From the NCBI GenBank assembly GCA_965209015.1, contig OZ242367.1, positions 558,001 through 622,000 of the forward strand: a stretch of DNA of 64,000 bases. The letters run 5' to 3'. Source of the DNA: Bin80 sp965209015. GTDB lineage: Bacteria > Bacteroidota > Rhodothermia > Rhodothermales > Bin80. The notes beneath the pieces were generated by a model. The model was not told the origin of the DNA. It did no database searches and was given only the letters and a program-made list of their open reading frames with translations. Below are positions 1 through 9,218 of the stretch, in pieces; position 1 is the first letter of the stretch, and each line of letters opens with the position of its first letter. The position numbers were made by a program, and so were the translations under genes.

Positions 1-45
1 TTGTCTGTTTCCTACATCCAGCGACTGAATCTCTTCACGCAACAT
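1..45 (-). CDS. 5' end of an SxtJ-like gene, running off the left edge
   Basis: The reverse strand reads MLREEIQSLDVGNRQ from an ATG at 45 and continues out of the window. The same start occurs at 8213, where it is followed by a short hydrophobic stretch and an early stop. The copy here is probably the surviving complete gene, because the amidotransferase-like operon would originally have continued into it. Only 15 codons are visible, so the assignment rests entirely on identity to the 8031-8213 copy. Confidence 0.4.
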   Translation of the reverse strand, partial: MLREEIQSLDVGNRQ

Positions 46-90
46 GATGGTAGTTGAGCGGCTGTTTCACAAGGTGTTCAAAGATAAATT
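35..90 (-). pseudogene. 3' fragment of the glutamine-amidotransferase-like gene
   Basis: These bases encode FIFEHLVKQPLNYHHVA and a stop, which is the C-terminus of the hydrolase encoded intact at 8203-8889. Homology ends abruptly at base 90, where the sequence becomes unrelated. The fragment is the left junction of the block carrying giant gene E. It has no start codon and cannot make a functional enzyme. Confidence 0.8.
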
Positions 91-234
91 CCCGACTTTG
101 ACAGATTGCAACTTTCTGAGGCAAAGGCAGGATTTTTTATAGGCATTGACGGAACGCTTCAATTTTGACTCCCTGCGTTTCCATAACGATTGATTTTTGG
201 TACCTCTTTTTCAACTGGTGTCTTCGGGTGTCTA

Positions 235-3200
235 TTAGAACTCTCTTTTAAGTTGCAATCGGATCAGATGCCGGAGTTGCAGGGGGCTGTCTCGTTGTGC
301 TTGCCCGGTTGTCCCGACAAAGAGTTGCACCTTGGTCGGATGCTCGTGTGCCCGTGCAATGTTCCATCCCATCTCATACCTGCGCTGCGGTCCGCCGCCG
401 CTGAAGCTGACCTCGGGTTGCAAGGTGAATGCTCTGGAGAATAGAGCGAACCCATAGCCTGCCTGTACCCGCAGGTCTTCGGTTTGATGTGTCCTATACT
501 GTGGCTGGATGGTTTCGGCGCGGAGTAGCCGTTCGGCCCCACCCAGGGCCTCTGCCCCGATGGTATGCTCCACTCGAACCTGGAGCCCCTCGCTGGAATG
601 GGGCTGTGGATCCCAGGTCACCGCCCCTGCAAGCCCCTGATCCTGAAGTCCGCGATCCTGGTGTGTCAGCACCGCATGTGCATGCACCTCTATGTCCAGA
701 CCACTCGCTGGCTCCGAGAGACGGAACCCCACCTGCATGTCCACCCCGAATCCTGTCTCTGCATCGCCACCGTCATGGCGGAGGGCCAGTTCCGCCACCG
801 GCTCTATCGTAGATTGGGTTCCTAAACGGATCCCGCGCATGGTTCCCTGTAATCCCAGCCGCAACCGAGATACTTGCGCCTGATCTTCCGATAACTCCTC
901 GGTCTCACTCGCTCCCATCTGCACCAGCAAGGCATCCGAGCGAATCCCCAGCTCCAGTCCTCGGTTCCTTACTGCACCGAGTCGCCCATAGATCCCCCCA
1001 CCGACCATTCGCAGATCCATCGGCGTGGATACCTGTTCCACGGTCATCGATCCACGACCATATCCGACCACGCCCCATGCCGTGATCCCCGAACTGAGCG
1101 CATAACATCCATTGGGGTATACTCCGGTCAGATAGGCGGAATGTGTACCTTCATCACTTGCCATTGCATACTCGCCCTCGGAGCGTGTATAAGCTACCAG
1201 TACACCCAGTCCCCCTTTGTCTCTGATCCAGTCTGCCCCGAACATCCCACTGGATACGCGTCCCTCCAGGTTCAAGGCCCCGTCCGCACCCTGAACGCGA
1301 GATACCGCCCCATGTCCCCAGAGCGCGACCCCACTCCCGTCCCGCATCCCATGTCGGAACGAACTGCCATGCAATAGACGCTCCCGCGTCAGCGTATGGC
1401 CCAGCCGAACTACCGGATCGGTCATTCCAAGGAGTACAGCATGCCGGTCCGGCTTGACTTCTTGCACACGCACATAATTTGGCAAGGAAGCCAAAGCCAA
1501 TGGCCGTCCCGCCAGATAGACTTCATTACGCCGGGACCGCTGCACCCGCCCTTCACACTGCGTTGCCCGCAAGACCTGATCCGCTACCGTCCTTCCCAGA
1601 CGTCCCATCCATGCCGTACGGATTCGATTCGTGGAGCGAACCTGTCGGGGAGGACTTTCCAAGCTCTCCTCAAATCCTGCATCATCCACAAACGAAACTT
1701 GGACCACCAGACTTGCTCCTGCATCGATATCTACAGGGACATAGGTATCTCCCTCCCCGATCGGTTCATGCGGACTCCCCTCCTTCATACGGAGCCACTG
1801 ATAGCGATACCCGTATCCCGGCTCTCCAGCCTGTGCACGGCGCAGTCCATCCAGATCCTGAATCTCCTCCACCGAAACTCGAAGCACCTGTCCCACCTGC
1901 ATGGACCCAATGATCTGGGGCCGACCCGTTGCCTCATCGTTGACCGCGGTCACATCAATGATCATCCGGGCGGCCAACGGACTCTCCGAGGTCCCATCGC
2001 TAACCTTGAAGTCAAAGCTCGTGTATGCCGGGCCATATGCATTGGCGACCGGCGTAAAGATCAGCTCTCCCGCCGAGATCTGGGCTACGGAGATCTGTGT
2101 CCCGGCGGCGAACCCGATTCCGCCCAGGGTCAAGGTTCCCGCATCGGGATGCCGCTCAATCCGAACGGACGCCAGTGGATCTCCCTCGGGATCGTTGTAC
2201 CCAAAGTCGGATATGCCAAACGGGTGCGGCGTATCCTCCTCCGTGGTGACCGTCGCATCCTGGGCCACCGGAAACGATTCATCGTCATCGGTGATCGTGA
2301 GGGTCACCTCCTCTGGATCCGTCACGCCCTGCGTATTCGTAGACCTTCCTTGCACCTGTATGATCTTGTCCGGCGCATCCACTTCATTGTCTACCGCTGT
2401 GATTGTCATGAGTCCTGTGCTCTCCGTCTCTCCCGCTGCGATCGTCAGTGTTTGATTGTCGCTCAGCCTATAATCCGACTCCATGGCGGGTGCGTTGGGA
2501 AGCACCGTCACTGCGATCGTCGTCATGGCACTGGACGGCCGGTTCAGGGTGGCCGTGACCGTCGTCGTACCCGCATTCTCGCTGATAGAAGCAGGCGAGA
2601 GAGTCAGCGTGACGGCCGGCGCTTCGTCATCATCCGTGATCGTGAGTTCAACCGACGATGGATTTGTGGTGCCGAGCGCATTGGTGGCGACCCCCTGCAC
2701 CTGCACGGTCTTGTCCGGTGCATCCACTTCGTTGTCCACCGCTGTGATCGTGACCAGTCCGGTACTGGTGAGCTCACCCGCTGCAATCGTGAGCGTCAGG
2801 GGATCGCTCAACACATAATCCGACGTGGTGGCGGGTGCGTCAGGGAGCACCGTCAATTCAATGGAGGTCTCTTCATCAGATGCCCGATCCAGAGTTGCCG
2901 TGACGGTCGTGCTCTCTCCATTTTCTGCGATCGCGGCGGGATCCAGCAGCAGGGTCACCGCCGGTGCCGCCTCATCATCGGTGATCGTAAGTTCGACCTC
3001 CACGGGGTCTGTGATTCCCTGTGCACTGGTGACGATCCCCTGCACCTGCACCGTCTTCTCTGGTGCATCCACCTCATTATCCACCGCTGTAATGGTCACG
3101 AGTCCCGTACTCTCGGTCTCCCCTGCCGCAATAGTGAGCATTGAGTTCTCGCTGATTTGATAATCCGACGCCGTCGTCGGCGCATTGGGAAGCACCGTCA

Positions 3201-6200
3201 CTTCAATGGTGGTCACCGTCCCCGAGATCCGATTCAAGGATGCCGTGACCGCCGTCTCGCCTCCATTCTCCTTGATCGTAGAGGGATCCAGCAGCAGCAT
3301 GACGGTGGGAAGTGCCTCGTCATCGGTGATCGTAAGCTCTACCGCTACCGGGCCCGTTACGCCGCGCGGATTCGTCGCCGTACCCTGCACCTGCAGTGTT
3401 TTGTCCGGTGCACTCACTTCATTATCTACCGCCGTAATGGTCACCCGCCCAGTACTGCCAGTTTCTCCTGCCGCAATGGTGAGCGTCGGGTTCTCGCTGA
3501 TTTGATAATCCGACGCGGTGGCGGGTGCATCCGGAAGGACCGACACCACGATCGTGGTCACCGCACTGGAGGGAGGCTCCATGGTTGCGGTCACCGTCGT
3601 TTGCCCATCGTTTTCGCCGATGGAGGCAGGAGCAAGGATCAGCGAGACCGTTGGACTCACCTCGTCGTCATCCGTAATGGTCAAAACCACATCGGCGGGC
3701 ACGCTCACCCCCTGGCTGTTTGTGGCCACGCCTTGCACCTGCACCGTCTTGTCCGGCGCATCCACCGGGTTGTCTATGGCGGTGATGGTCATGAGCCCCG
3801 TACTCTCGGTGCCACCTGCCGCAATGGTCAGGATCGTATTCTGACTCAGCATCAGATCCGATGCCACCGCTGGCGGATTGGCAAGTGCCGAGACCACGAC
3901 GGTGGTCCTGGCACTGGAGGGATGGCTGAGCAGGGCCGTGACCGTTGTGCTCGCTCCATTCTCTTCAATCGTAGAAGGATCCAGCATCAGGGTGACGGTG
4001 GGCGTCGGTTCATCATCGGTGATCCTTAGTTGCACTGCAGGCGGGCTAGTCACCCCCAACGAACGGGTGACTTCCCCTTGCACTTGCACCGTCCTGTCGG
4101 GTGCATCGGTTGCATTATCCACGGCTATGATCGTCACCACTCCTGAACTGCCCGTCTCCCCTGCCGCAATCGTCAATGTGGTACCACGCAGCATATAATC
4201 TGACTCTGTGGCCGGCGCATTGGGGAGGACGGTTATTTCAATGGTGGTGGGTTCACTGGACGGGCGGCTGAGCTCCGCTGTGACGGTGGTTAGGCCGCCA
4301 TTTTCGCCGATGGATGCTGACGAAAGGAGTAGCGTCACCGTTGGCGTCAAATCATCATCCAGGATCGTAAGTTCGACCTCTTCGGGCCCCGTCAGCCCTT
4401 GCCCATTCGTCGCGATCCCCTGCACTTGCACCGTCTTGTTCGGCGCATTCACCGCATTATCCACGGCCGTGATCGTCACCAGTCCCGTGCTCTCGGTCTC
4501 CCCCGCCGCAATCGTGAGTAGGTCCCCCTCCTGCATATAATCCAGCTCGGTCGCTGGTGCGTCAGGTAGGGTGGTGATCGTGACCGTAGTCCCCTCGCTT
4601 GAAGGTCGATCCAGCGTTGCAGTGATCGTCGCAAATCCGTTGTTTTCAGTAATGGAAACCGGCGAGAGGGAAAGCGTCATCGCTGGGGCTTGGTCGTCAT
4701 CCGTGATCGTGAGTTCTACCGCTTCCGGCCCGATCACGCCTTGAAGATTCGTTGCCGCCCCCTGCACTTGTACCGTCTTGTCAGGTGCATCCACCTCGTT
4801 GTCTAACGCTGCGATCGTCACCAATCCTGTGCTACCCGTCTCGCCTGCTGCAATGGTCAGTCGCAGGTTCCCGCTCAGTGCAAAGTCCGTCGCCGCTGCT
4901 GGTGCATCGGGAACAGCAGAGATCAAGATCGTGGTTCCCTCGCTTGAGGGACGGTTCAGCGTTGCCGTCACCGTAGTCGTACCAGCATTTTCAGAGATGG
5001 AGACGGGGGCAAGAGTCAGCGTGATCATTGGCTCATCCTCGTCATCGGTGATCGTGAGCTCCACCGCACTGGGCCCCGTTACCCCTTGGGTATTTTCTGT
5101 CGTACCCTGCACCTGGACCGTCTTATCGGGGGCATCCACCAGATTATCCACCGAGGTGATCGTCACCAGCCCCGCGCTCTCTATCTCCCCTGCGTCAATC
5201 GTCAATGTCAAGTTCTCGCTGAGTTGATAGTCCGACGCCGTTGCCGGTGAGGTTGGGTCCACCGAGATCGAGATCGTAGTCTCTTCGCTAGAGGGATGGT
5301 TGAGGGTTGCTGTCACCGTGGAACTGCCTACATTTTCGGGAATGGAGGTGGAGGAAAGAATGAGGGTTACCGTTGGCGCAGCCTCATCATCGGTGATCGT
5401 AAGATGGGTTTCGGTGACCGTCACACTCTCCACCGCGCTGGTTCCCGTGACTATCACGGTCTCATCCGGCTCGTCCACAGTGTCCGAAGTAGGCATCAGC
5501 GTGAACGTCCCGGTAGCAGATGGAATGTTCGTTGGAATGCTGATTATAAAATCGGAGACCGCGGCAAAGTCGGTTTCGGAGGTCGCGGTACCCGATCCCA
5601 CAGAGACCGTCACCGGCGTGGCGGTTGCCTGAACGACATTTAATGTAGCGGTCACGGTGACCTCGGTGGCCTCATCTTCCTCGCCAATGGTTTGGGGATT
5701 GGTGCTTAACGTAATTGAGGGATCAGGGCAGGCAACGCGAAGACTGGAAGGATTGATAGTGATATTCTGCTGATTAAGTATTTCGGCAGGGACACAGGTG
5801 AGGGGATTCTCATGCAAGGCGACAACTAGACTTACCTCAACATCATCAAACAGATCTGGATGTAGACTCGTGAGAGCATTGACATAAAGGTCAAGGTCTT
5901 GTAAGTTGATGAGTCCATCAAACAGATCTGGATCTAGATCCGTGAGATCATTGTTATGAAGATAGAGGCTCTCTAAGCTGGTGAGTCCCTCAAACAGATC
6001 TTCGTGTGGACTCTCGAGACCGTTTCCACTAAGATAGAGAACTTGTAAGTTGGTGAGTCCCTCAAACAGATCTGGATCTAGATCCGTGAGATCATTGTTA
6101 TGAAGATAGAGTCTCTCTAAGCTGGTGAGTCCCTCAAACAGATCTTCTTGTGGACTCTCGAGACCATTTCCATCAAGATAGAGAACTTGTAAGCTGGTGA

Positions 6201-7299
6201 GTCCCTCAAACAGATCTGGATCTAGATCCGTGAGATCGTTTCTACCAAGTTCAAGAGTCCCTAAGTTGGTGAGTCCCTCAAACAGATCTGGATCTAGATC
6301 CGTGAGATCGTTTCTACCAAGTTCAAGAGTCCCTAAGTTGGTGAGTCCCTCAAACAGATCTTCGTGTAGACTCTCGAGACCGTTTCCATAAAGATAGAGA
6401 ACTTGTAAGCTGGTGAGTCCCTCAAACAGATCTGGATCTAGATCCGTGAGATCGTTGTGAAAAAGCCATAGCAGCTCTAAGCTGGTGAGTCCATCAAATA
6501 GATCTTCGTGTAGATCCGTGAGATCGTTTCCATAAAGGCCGAGGCTCTCTAAGCTGGTGAGTCCATCAAATAGATCTTCGTGTAGATCCGTGAGATCGTT
6601 TTCATTAAGGCCGAGGCTCTCTAAGCTGGTGAGTCCCTCAAACAGATCTTGGGGTAGACTCCCGAGATCGTTTCCACTAAGGCCGAGTCTCTCTAAGCTG
6701 GTGAGTCCCTCAAACAGATCTGGATCTAGATTCGTGAGAGCATTGCTATAGAGCAATAGCTGCCTTAACCTAGTGAGTCCAATGAAATCTCCAGACTTCA
6801 GTTCAGTAATATCCCTCTGACTGAGATCTAAAAAAGTAATAGTTCTCAAATCATCACCCGTGACCTCATTACAAGACACAGTTCTGGTTATCTGAGCCAA
6901 AATTGCAACTCTCACGACCTCAGTCCGGGAACAGATATTGAGTACTTTCAGATCCATCAAATTCTCTACATCACTCCCCTCTGCATCCCGAAGCTTGGCA
7001 CCCGGCTCCGTTGGAGCCGTGTAGCTTACCTTTACAGTTTCCATATCAGATGCGATCACCGGACTGCTTAATGTGCGTGTTACCGTTTCCCCACTAACGG
7101 TAGGCGTGCCGCTGAGCACTTGGGCTTTTTCGGATCCTCCGCTGTACGTTTTCGTAACCGTGAAGGCAGAATTGGTCAGACCGCTGACAGAAGCGAGTTC
7201 CTCATTAAAGTTCACCACCAAGGTGGTCCCATCCACCGTTGCCGAGGAAGCAGTAGGAGGTGTGGTGTCTTGTGCCCACAATGAACTTGGAAATACCAA
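235..7299 (-). CDS. Giant LRR / Calx-beta surface protein with autotransporter-like beta-barrel (family member E)
   Basis: The uninterrupted frame has 2354 codons. In order it encodes the end of a signal peptide (VFPSSLWAQ), an SwmB/Ig-like domain (about 10-125), some 14 leucine-rich repeats of 24 residues with the core LTDLDPDLFEGLTSL (about 130-510), and about ten Calx-beta domains (about 530-1710). A cadherin-like domain, an Ig-like linker and a C-terminal region of about 400 residues follow. That region contains LRHDGGDAETGFGVDMQVGF and ends in Phe, as autotransporter-type outer-membrane barrels do. The protein is probably displayed on the surface as an adhesin. The TTG at 7299 cuts the signal peptide short. 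In frame upstream the sequence reads ILSYRSALILVL, but there is no ATG, and the start-site G-tract seen in the paralogues is only five G here. The gene may therefore be silent or use a weak start. It lies in inverted orientation to gene D. Confidence 0.85.
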   Translation of the reverse strand: MVFPSSLWAQDTTPPTASSATVDGTTLVVNFNEELASVSGLTNSAFTVTKTYSGGSEKAQVLSGTPTVSGETVTRTLSSPVIASDMETVKVSYTAPTEPGAKLRDAEGSDVENLMDLKVLNICSRTEVVRVAILAQITRTVSCNEVTGDDLRTITFLDLSQRDITELKSGDFIGLTRLRQLLLYSNALTNLDPDLFEGLTSLERLGLSGNDLGSLPQDLFEGLTSLESLGLNENDLTDLHEDLFDGLTSLESLGLYGNDLTDLHEDLFDGLTSLELLWLFHNDLTDLDPDLFEGLTSLQVLYLYGNGLESLHEDLFEGLTNLGTLELGRNDLTDLDPDLFEGLTNLGTLELGRNDLTDLDPDLFEGLTSLQVLYLDGNGLESPQEDLFEGLTSLERLYLHNNDLTDLDPDLFEGLTNLQVLYLSGNGLESPHEDLFEGLTSLESLYLHNNDLTDLDPDLFDGLINLQDLDLYVNALTSLHPDLFDDVEVSLVVALHENPLTCVPAEILNQQNITINPSSLRVACPDPSITLSTNPQTIGEEDEATEVTVTATLNVVQATATPVTVSVGSGTATSETDFAAVSDFIISIPTNIPSATGTFTLMPTSDTVDEPDETVIVTGTSAVESVTVTETHLTITDDEAAPTVTLILSSTSIPENVGSSTVTATLNHPSSEETTISISVDPTSPATASDYQLSENLTLTIDAGEIESAGLVTITSVDNLVDAPDKTVQVQGTTENTQGVTGPSAVELTITDDEDEPMITLTLAPVSISENAGTTTVTATLNRPSSEGTTILISAVPDAPAAATDFALSGNLRLTIAAGETGSTGLVTIAALDNEVDAPDKTVQVQGAATNLQGVIGPEAVELTITDDDQAPAMTLSLSPVSITENNGFATITATLDRPSSEGTTVTITTLPDAPATELDYMQEGDLLTIAAGETESTGLVTITAVDNAVNAPNKTVQVQGIATNGQGLTGPEEVELTILDDDLTPTVTLLLSSASIGENGGLTTVTAELSRPSSEPTTIEITVLPNAPATESDYMLRGTTLTIAAGETGSSGVVTIIAVDNATDAPDRTVQVQGEVTRSLGVTSPPAVQLRITDDEPTPTVTLMLDPSTIEENGASTTVTALLSHPSSARTTVVVSALANPPAVASDLMLSQNTILTIAAGGTESTGLMTITAIDNPVDAPDKTVQVQGVATNSQGVSVPADVVLTITDDDEVSPTVSLILAPASIGENDGQTTVTATMEPPSSAVTTIVVSVLPDAPATASDYQISENPTLTIAAGETGSTGRVTITAVDNEVSAPDKTLQVQGTATNPRGVTGPVAVELTITDDEALPTVMLLLDPSTIKENGGETAVTASLNRISGTVTTIEVTVLPNAPTTASDYQISENSMLTIAAGETESTGLVTITAVDNEVDAPEKTVQVQGIVTSAQGITDPVEVELTITDDEAAPAVTLLLDPAAIAENGESTTVTATLDRASDEETSIELTVLPDAPATTSDYVLSDPLTLTIAAGELTSTGLVTITAVDNEVDAPDKTVQVQGVATNALGTTNPSSVELTITDDDEAPAVTLTLSPASISENAGTTTVTATLNRPSSAMTTIAVTVLPNAPAMESDYRLSDNQTLTIAAGETESTGLMTITAVDNEVDAPDKIIQVQGRSTNTQGVTDPEEVTLTITDDDESFPVAQDATVTTEEDTPHPFGISDFGYNDPEGDPLASVRIERHPDAGTLTLGGIGFAAGTQISVAQISAGELIFTPVANAYGPAYTSFDFKVSDGTSESPLAARMIIDVTAVNDEATGRPQIIGSMQVGQVLRVSVEEIQDLDGLRRAQAGEPGYGYRYQWLRMKEGSPHEPIGEGDTYVPVDIDAGASLVVQVSFVDDAGFEESLESPPRQVRSTNRIRTAWMGRLGRTVADQVLRATQCEGRVQRSRRNEVYLAGRPLALASLPNYVRVQEVKPDRHAVLLGMTDPVVRLGHTLTRERLLHGSSFRHGMRDGSGVALWGHGAVSRVQGADGALNLEGRVSSGMFGADWIRDKGGLGVLVAYTRSEGEYAMASDEGTHSAYLTGVYPNGCYALSSGITAWGVVGYGRGSMTVEQVSTPMDLRMVGGGIYGRLGAVRNRGLELGIRSDALLVQMGASETEELSEDQAQVSRLRLGLQGTMRGIRLGTQSTIEPVAELALRHDGGDAETGFGVDMQVGFRLSEPASGLDIEVHAHAVLTHQDRGLQDQGLAGAVTWDPQPHSSEGLQVRVEHTIGAEALGGAERLLRAETIQPQYRTHQTEDLRVQAGYGFALFSRAFTLQPEVSFSGGGPQRRYEMGWNIARAHEHPTKVQLFVGTTGQAQRDSPLQLRHLIRLQLKREF

Positions 7300-7319
7300 G
7301 ACGAGAATCAGGGCAGAGC

Positions 7320-7655
7320 GATACGATAAAATGCCCCCTGTATCTTTTAATGAATTCGTGCTTGCCAGATCCCTCCCCCTGTTTTTGATTTGGGGTGCTC
7401 TAGATGTATTTCTATGTGCATTTTGTCTCTATATATATTTCAGATGAAATTGTCAACCAATTTAGATTGGTGTTACTGGGACAGAAGTATTTATTTTAGA
7501 GCGTTTTTGATCGAATTATGTGGTTCGTTCTTTGTTTCATGGCATGGGTTGTTCGGGGTTTGTGAGTTGTTTTTTCGTGGGCTTGCCTGAGCGTTCAATG
7601 CGGTGGGAAGGATGCACGAGTCAATACAGGATGGCATCAGCGATCGTGGGATTCG
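7320..7655 (-). promoter_or_regulatory. Conserved type-1 leader upstream of giant gene E
   Basis: Read on the minus strand, this segment matches the sequences before gene A (16991-17315) and gene C (23522-23845). Shared landmarks are CGAATCCCACGATCGC, GACTCGTGCATCCTTCC, CTCTAAAATAAAT, CTTCTGTCCCAGTAACACC and AATCTAAATTGG. Conservation of about 330 non-coding bases suggests a promoter and 5' untranslated region duplicated with the genes. The ATGGGGGGG start seen in A, C and D is degraded here to GATACAGGGGGC (G5 at 7334-7338). Confidence 0.6.
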
Positions 7656-7659
7656 CTAT

Positions 7660-8030
7660 GGGCTACTAGCTTCAACAGGTTGCAACTCTATAAGAAAAAA
7701 AGCATCATTTTCGAGGATATTAGACCTGTTTTCGGGGAGGTACCGGAAAATTTAAACACTACAAAAGATACCTGTCAGGTCGCTTGTTATAGTCTGAATT
7801 CCAAATGTTAAGCAATCACTTAGAGCGCGGGTTACGGGTCTTTTTCCAAGGGCACGGTCTGGCGCTGAATCATCAACCCCAGCGCTCTGTAAAGCCGAAC
7901 TTTTGTGCTGTTGGCCGCCGACGGGATCGCAGGCGGACGAACTCGGTATCGATAAGGTACAGTACGCGGTTCAATTATGCGAAGCTTAAAATAAGCTGAA
8001 CACTACAAAATTGAATCTCGAAACTTAGGG
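7660..8030. other. Intergenic stretch with no convincing gene
   Basis: There is no recognisable gene. A stretch around 7850-7985 on the minus strand reads as a short coding-like segment ending VRLYRALGLMIQRQTVPL before a stop. It could be the tail of a decayed gene, but it has no start and I cannot name a family. I looked for tmRNA, RNase P RNA and tRNA signatures here and found none. Confidence 0.4.
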
Positions 8031-8213
8031 CTAACATGGCCCCAAATATGCGAAAAAAACCCCGAAATCACTCGAAAATGACCATTTGTGCTCCCAGATC
8101 AACCCGTACCTGTCGAAGTCAGGAAGGAGCACCAATGCAATTCCAAGTGTAATCCCAAAGGAGTGAAGTTGTCTGCTTCCTACATCCAGCGATTGAATCT
8201 CTTCACGCAACAT
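8031..8213 (-). CDS. Truncated SxtJ-like small membrane protein
   Basis: The 60-codon frame starts MLREEIQSLDVGSRQLHSFG and continues with the hydrophobic stretch ITLGIALVLL. This layout resembles SxtJ-family membrane proteins, which have a short acidic N-terminus followed by two or three membrane helices. Only one helix is present and the tail (HKWSFSSDFGVFFAYLGPC) does not look like the family, so the gene is probably cut by insertion of the gene-E block. Its start overlaps the end of the hydrolase gene by 11 bases, consistent with its being the last gene of the dnaE operon. A second copy of its start lies at the left edge of the window. The family call is from remembered pattern only. Confidence 0.45.
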   Translation of the reverse strand: MLREEIQSLDVGSRQLHSFGITLGIALVLLPDFDRYGLIWEHKWSFSSDFGVFFAYLGPC

Positions 8214-8258
8214 GATGGTAGTTGAGCGACTGTCTCACAAGGTGTTCAAAGATAAATT
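8169..8258. repeat. Right copy of the direct repeat flanking the gene-E block
   Basis: This copy lies within the intact end of the hydrolase gene and the start of the SxtJ-like gene. It matches bases 1-90 at about 86 of 90 positions. Together the two copies mark the boundaries of the segment that brought gene E into the operon. Confidence 0.85.
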
Positions 8259-8889
8259 GGGCATCCATTCGTTCGGGATGGAATTGCACACCAAGATGAA
8301 GTCCATTTACGTGCTCAATTGCTTCAATGGTTCCATCAGGGCTTCGCGCACTTACCCTATAGTTTCGACCTGGATCACGAATAGCTTGAAAGTGGCGGGA
8401 ATTGACGGAATCCACATTCGGGTTCCAGATACGCGCCAGATGGCAATCTGGAATGATTTCAATCGGGTGGTTGCTTGCTCCTCGTTTTTCACTGTGAACG
8501 AGAGCATTGGGTACTCGCTTTTCTACGTCTGCATATAACGATCCGTCGGCAACGACACAGAGGAGTTGCATTCCATAGCAAATACCAAGGATTGGGAGAT
8601 TTTTTTTGATTGCAGCACTCAAGATCAATTGATCTGATTCCCAGCGCTCAGGACTCACCGGTTCAAGTTGAGCGGGAAGGGTACCCTCAGTATTTCTTGT
8701 GATTCCTGGACCACCAGGAATAATTAATCCGTGAATCTGATTGCAGAGCTGTTCTGCTTCAGTATATGAATCTGCCAGTGGCAGCAGTAATGGTTGGCCC
8801 TGTGCCCTTCTGACAGCATTCACATATGCATAATCTAGCCGTTGCTGTCCATCCTCAAATGATGTCGTGATACCGATCAATGGGTTCAT
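8203..8889 (-). CDS. Class I glutamine-amidotransferase-like (peptidase C26) hydrolase
   Basis: The 228-residue protein starts MNPLIGITTSFEDG, typical of gamma-glutamyl-gamma-aminobutyrate hydrolase (PuuD-like) proteins. The nucleophile elbow ILGICYGMQLL places the catalytic Cys at 104. The partner His and Glu are in HLGVQFHPERM (His204, Glu206). Enzymes of this family hydrolyse gamma-glutamyl amide bonds in the cytoplasm; the substrate cannot be read from the sequence. The ATG overlaps the stop of the upstream Smr gene by four bases, so the gene is translationally coupled in the dnaE operon. The length fits the family (about 230-260). Confidence 0.85.
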   Translation of the reverse strand: MNPLIGITTSFEDGQQRLDYAYVNAVRRAQGQPLLLPLADSYTEAEQLCNQIHGLIIPGGPGITRNTEGTLPAQLEPVSPERWESDQLILSAAIKKNLPILGICYGMQLLCVVADGSLYADVEKRVPNALVHSEKRGASNHPIEIIPDCHLARIWNPNVDSVNSRHFQAIRDPGRNYRVSARSPDGTIEAIEHVNGLHLGVQFHPERMDAQFIFEHLVRQSLNYHHVA

Positions 8890-9218
8890 GGCCGGCTGAT
8901 GGAGCGTAAGGTCAACCGTCCAGAAGCAGAAGGACCAGCTTTTCTTCGTAGGGCAACAATCATATGACCTTCAGATTTGAGTGCACCGCTCACATGCTGT
9001 GAGAACTGGCCACTATCAATCAACTCCGTCAGGGCAGATTTGATGGTCCGTTTGCCAGAGGCAGAGGTGGACATGCCATGAATTAAGCGTACCGAATTTC
9101 GGCCATACCGAGCGGCTTCGGTGAGTAGGCGACGGGTGAGATGCAATGCTTCGTTCACGGTGCACCCATGCAAGTCTAGTTCTGGACGAGCACCATCATC
9201 CGTGAGACGAGGCTTCAT
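8886..9218 (-). CDS. Smr (small MutS-related) domain protein
   Basis: The 110-residue protein is essentially one Smr domain. The N-terminal LDLHG motif (residues 15-19) and the central VRLIHGMSTSASGKRTIKS segment are the two hallmarks of the family, which has DNA- or RNA-nicking activity in MutS2 and in stand-alone Smr proteins. Here it stands alone, without MutS domains. It overlaps arsC by four bases upstream and the hydrolase gene by four bases downstream. The biological role is not evident from the context. Confidence 0.8.
   Translation of the reverse strand: MKPRLTDDGARPELDLHGCTVNEALHLTRRLLTEAARYGRNSVRLIHGMSTSASGKRTIKSALTELIDSGQFSQHVSGALKSEGHMIVALRRKAGPSASGRLTLRSISRP

Larger units (their letters stand above)
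1..90. repeat. Left copy of a direct repeat flanking the gene-E block
   Basis: Bases 1-90 align without gaps to 8169-8258 with about four mismatches. The repeat spans the end of the hydrolase gene and the start of the SxtJ-like gene. Its left limit is unknown because it continues beyond the window. The two copies bracket about 8 kb containing giant gene E. Confidence 0.85.

Noticed and set aside
7800..8000. Possible structured RNA (tmRNA or RNase P RNA) in a GC-rich intergenic stretch
   Set aside because: None of the hallmark sequences (tmRNA ends, RNase P GAGGAAAGTCC, CCA end) are present. A decayed coding fragment on the minus strand is at least as likely.
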